The notes under the pieces are model-generated. The model did no database searches. It was not told the origin of the DNA and saw only the letters and a list, made by a program, of their open reading frames with translations. A DNA stretch of 15,395 nucleotides from Negativicutes bacterium. GTDB taxonomy: Bacteria; Bacillota_C; Negativicutes; Sporomusales_B; JARLHX01. The DNA lies in assembly GCA_031292035.1 (NCBI GenBank), contig JARLHX010000016.1:1-15395 (forward strand), given 5' to 3'. Shown here in pieces: positions 13,883 to 15,395 of this stretch (the stretch's first letter is position 1; the number at the start of each line of letters is the position of its first letter). Position numbers and translations under genes: made by a program.

Positions 13883-15395
13883 TTAGTACTTGCCAAACTC
13901 CTGATCGCTGAGTGCGATTTTAGCCCGGCCGTTTCCTTCGCTGTAAATCGAGCTTCTTGCCGTTGTCGGCTTCTGTCTTTTCTCCAGGGTTTTGTTCATC
14001 CCGCTAAAGCCCATAGACTCCTGTCTGGTGCCGCTGCCGGATGACCCTTTCAGCCGGAATTTAGCGATCATACCCTTGAGTATTTCTGCTTGCCCGGACA
14101 GTTCTTCACTGGCGGCCGCGCTTTGCTCGGCGGTGGCGGAGTTGGTCTGCACCACCTGCGATACTTGCTCGATTCCTTTGTTGATTTGGGCAATCGACGT
14201 CGCCTGTTCGTTGGAGGCGCCGGCGATTTCACCGACCAGGTCGGCGGCCTTGGTCACGCCATTGACGATTTCATCAAGGGCTTTCGCTGTGCCGTTGGCG
14301 ATCTCTGTCCCGTCCTCCACCTTTTTAATCGAACCTTCGATCATCGCTGTCGTCTCTTTCGCGGCGTTGGCGCTTCTAGCTGCCAGGTTGCGGACTTCTT
14401 CCGCCACTACGGCGAATCCCTTGCCGTGTTGACCCGCCCGGGCCGCTTCGACTGCCGCATTCAGCGCCAGAATATTGGTCTGGAAGGCAATTTCGTCGAT
14501 AACTTTGATGATTTTCGAGATATTGGACGACGACTCATTGATCTCGCCCATCGACTTAAGCATACTCTGCATTTGCAAGTTGCCCTGCTCAGCATTTTCT
14601 TTGGCCACCAGGGCCAGCTGATTGGCCTGATTGGCATTGACGGCGTTGTCTTTGGTTTGGGCGGCTACCTGGCTGATCGAGGCGGTCAGCTCTTCGATCG
14701 AGCTAGCCTGTTCTGTGGCGCCCTGTGACAGAGCCTGGCTGCCGTCAGATACCTGCCGGGACCCGGAAGCCACCTGATCCGCCGATCCATTGATTTCAGA
14801 GAATACCTCATTGAAGGACTGGATGATCAGGTTCAGAGCATCCTTGATCTGAGCAAAATCGCCTTTGTACTCGTTATTGATCGCCAAGTTCAGGTTGGAA
14901 TTGGCCATTTCATTGAGTACCGACGATATTTCGCTCACATAGGAAGAAAGGGCGTCCAGAGTCTCGTTCATGGCGTTTTTGATTGCGGCGTGGCCTCCCT
15001 TGTAGTCTCCAGTCACGCGCATCTGCAGATTTCCCTGTGCCATTTGCTGTAACACAGCAGCCGCTTCGTTAATCGGTTGGATGACTTCATCCAGTGTCAG
15101 GTTGACGCCTTCCACTATCTTGCGGTAATCGCCGCCATGTTTCGTGGCATCAGCCCTGGTGTCCAGCTTGCCATCCACTGCCGCGCGCGCCAACATGTTT
15201 GCGTCGGCTACAAGTGCATTGATGTTGTCGATACAGTTGTTTAGATTGACCTTGATTTCGTTGAAATCACCGTTGTAGTTGTCGGTAATCTTCGGCGGGA
15301 TGTCACCTTTGGAAATCCGGTCGACATATTCGGCCGTCACATTGATCGGGCCGACGAAGGCGTTGATCAGTTGGTTGACTCCGTCCACCAATTGG
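13883..15395 (-). CDS. Methyl-accepting chemotaxis protein with tandem HAMP-like repeats, N-terminus cut by window edge
   Basis: The frame is open through the right edge (504 codons seen), so the sensory and membrane part lies outside. Numbering is from the TTG codon at 15391, which is probably not a start. Residues about 15-200 hold four HAMP-like repeats of about 45 residues, recognisable by a short G-N/D-L/I segment followed by DY(K/N)GDF-type turns: GDIPPKITDNYNGDF (29-43), GKLDTRADATKHGGDY (74-89), GNLQMRVTGDYKGG (120-133) and SNLNLAINNEYKGDF (165-179). The rest is a long coiled-coil signalling domain with the highly conserved tip EIAFQTNILALNAAVEAARA. Glutamate pairs in SSIEELTAS and in ASEELSGQA are candidate methylation sites for CheR and CheB. 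No C-terminal CheR-tethering pentapeptide is present; the tail ends QEFGKY. It is the likely substrate of the methylation enzymes in this cluster. Confidence 0.96.
   Translation of the reverse strand, partial: QLVDGVNQLINAFVGPINVTAEYVDRISKGDIPPKITDNYNGDFNEIKVNLNNCIDNINALVADANMLARAAVDGKLDTRADATKHGGDYRKIVEGVNLTLDEVIQPINEAAAVLQQMAQGNLQMRVTGDYKGGHAAIKNAMNETLDALSSYVSEISSVLNEMANSNLNLAINNEYKGDFAQIKDALNLIIQSFNEVFSEINGSADQVASGSRQVSDGSQALSQGATEQASSIEELTASISQVAAQTKDNAVNANQANQLALVAKENAEQGNLQMQSMLKSMGEINESSSNISKIIKVIDEIAFQTNILALNAAVEAARAGQHGKGFAVVAEEVRNLAARSANAAKETTAMIEGSIKKVEDGTEIANGTAKALDEIVNGVTKAADLVGEIAGASNEQATSIAQINKGIEQVSQVVQTNSATAEQSAAASEELSGQAEILKGMIAKFRLKGSSGSGTRQESMGFSGMNKTLEKRQKPTTARSSIYSEGNGRAKIALSDQEFGKY

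Noticed and set aside
14090..14728. Plus-strand open frame of 212 codons
   Set aside because: It is antisense to the most conserved part of the chemoreceptor signalling domain; long antisense frames are common there.
1..15395. Mobile elements, CRISPR arrays, tRNA or rRNA genes
   Set aside because: No transposase or integrase motif, regularly spaced repeat, or structural RNA sequence was recognised on either strand.

Overview
The window looks like chromosomal DNA of an anaerobic endospore-forming Firmicute, most likely a spore-forming Negativicute (Sporomusa/Pelosinus-type). This is inferred from the spmA-spmB spore maturation genes, the run of chemotaxis and PAS-sensor signalling genes, the Cys-rich redox proteins and the moderate GC content. 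No rRNA, tRNA or other taxonomic marker is present, so the assignment is provisional. Every recognised gene is read from the minus strand, so the layout is described in transcription order, from the right end to the left.

Right part (15395 to about 5480), signalling block. A chemoreceptor with tandem HAMP-like repeats is cut by the right edge. It is followed by a catalytic-domain-only CheR paralogue translationally coupled to a metallo-beta-lactamase-fold hydrolase, then cheR, cheB, a PAS histidine kinase with a Cys cluster, a stand-alone receiver domain, a second PAS histidine kinase, and a PAS-PAS-GGDEF-HD-GYP protein. Gaps inside the block are mostly under 55 bases. The exceptions are about 120 bases with a strong hairpin after the receptor and about 180 bases before the c-di-GMP protein. 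No cheA, cheW, cheY operon or flagellar gene is visible. The array looks like an unfused version of the CheB-CheR-PAS-kinase fusion architecture, ending in a c-di-GMP enzyme. The last kinase and the c-di-GMP protein share a closely related N-terminal PAS module, which suggests two outputs for one class of signal.

Middle (about 5410 to 4090), sporulation block. A terminator separates the signalling genes from spmA-spmB, which end at a perfect 18-bp inverted repeat. spmB is best started at a GTG 4 bases after the spmA stop.

Left part (4070 to 1), redox and ribosome-modification block. A promoter-like sequence precedes a TrmFO/MnmG-like FAD flavoprotein and a PyrK-like FAD/NAD/[2Fe-2S] protein with an extra N-terminal eight-cysteine segment. 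These are followed by rluB (23S rRNA pseudouridine synthase), a terminator-like hairpin, and a HI0933-family flavoprotein cut by the left edge. In related Firmicutes spmA-spmB-rluB are adjacent, so the two-gene redox module appears to sit inside an otherwise conserved neighbourhood.

No mobile element, CRISPR array, phage gene or RNA gene was recognised. The most interesting points are the Cys-rich redox pair, the truncated CheR plus hydrolase pair, and the methylation/phosphorelay/c-di-GMP gene array as a possible non-canonical sensory system.
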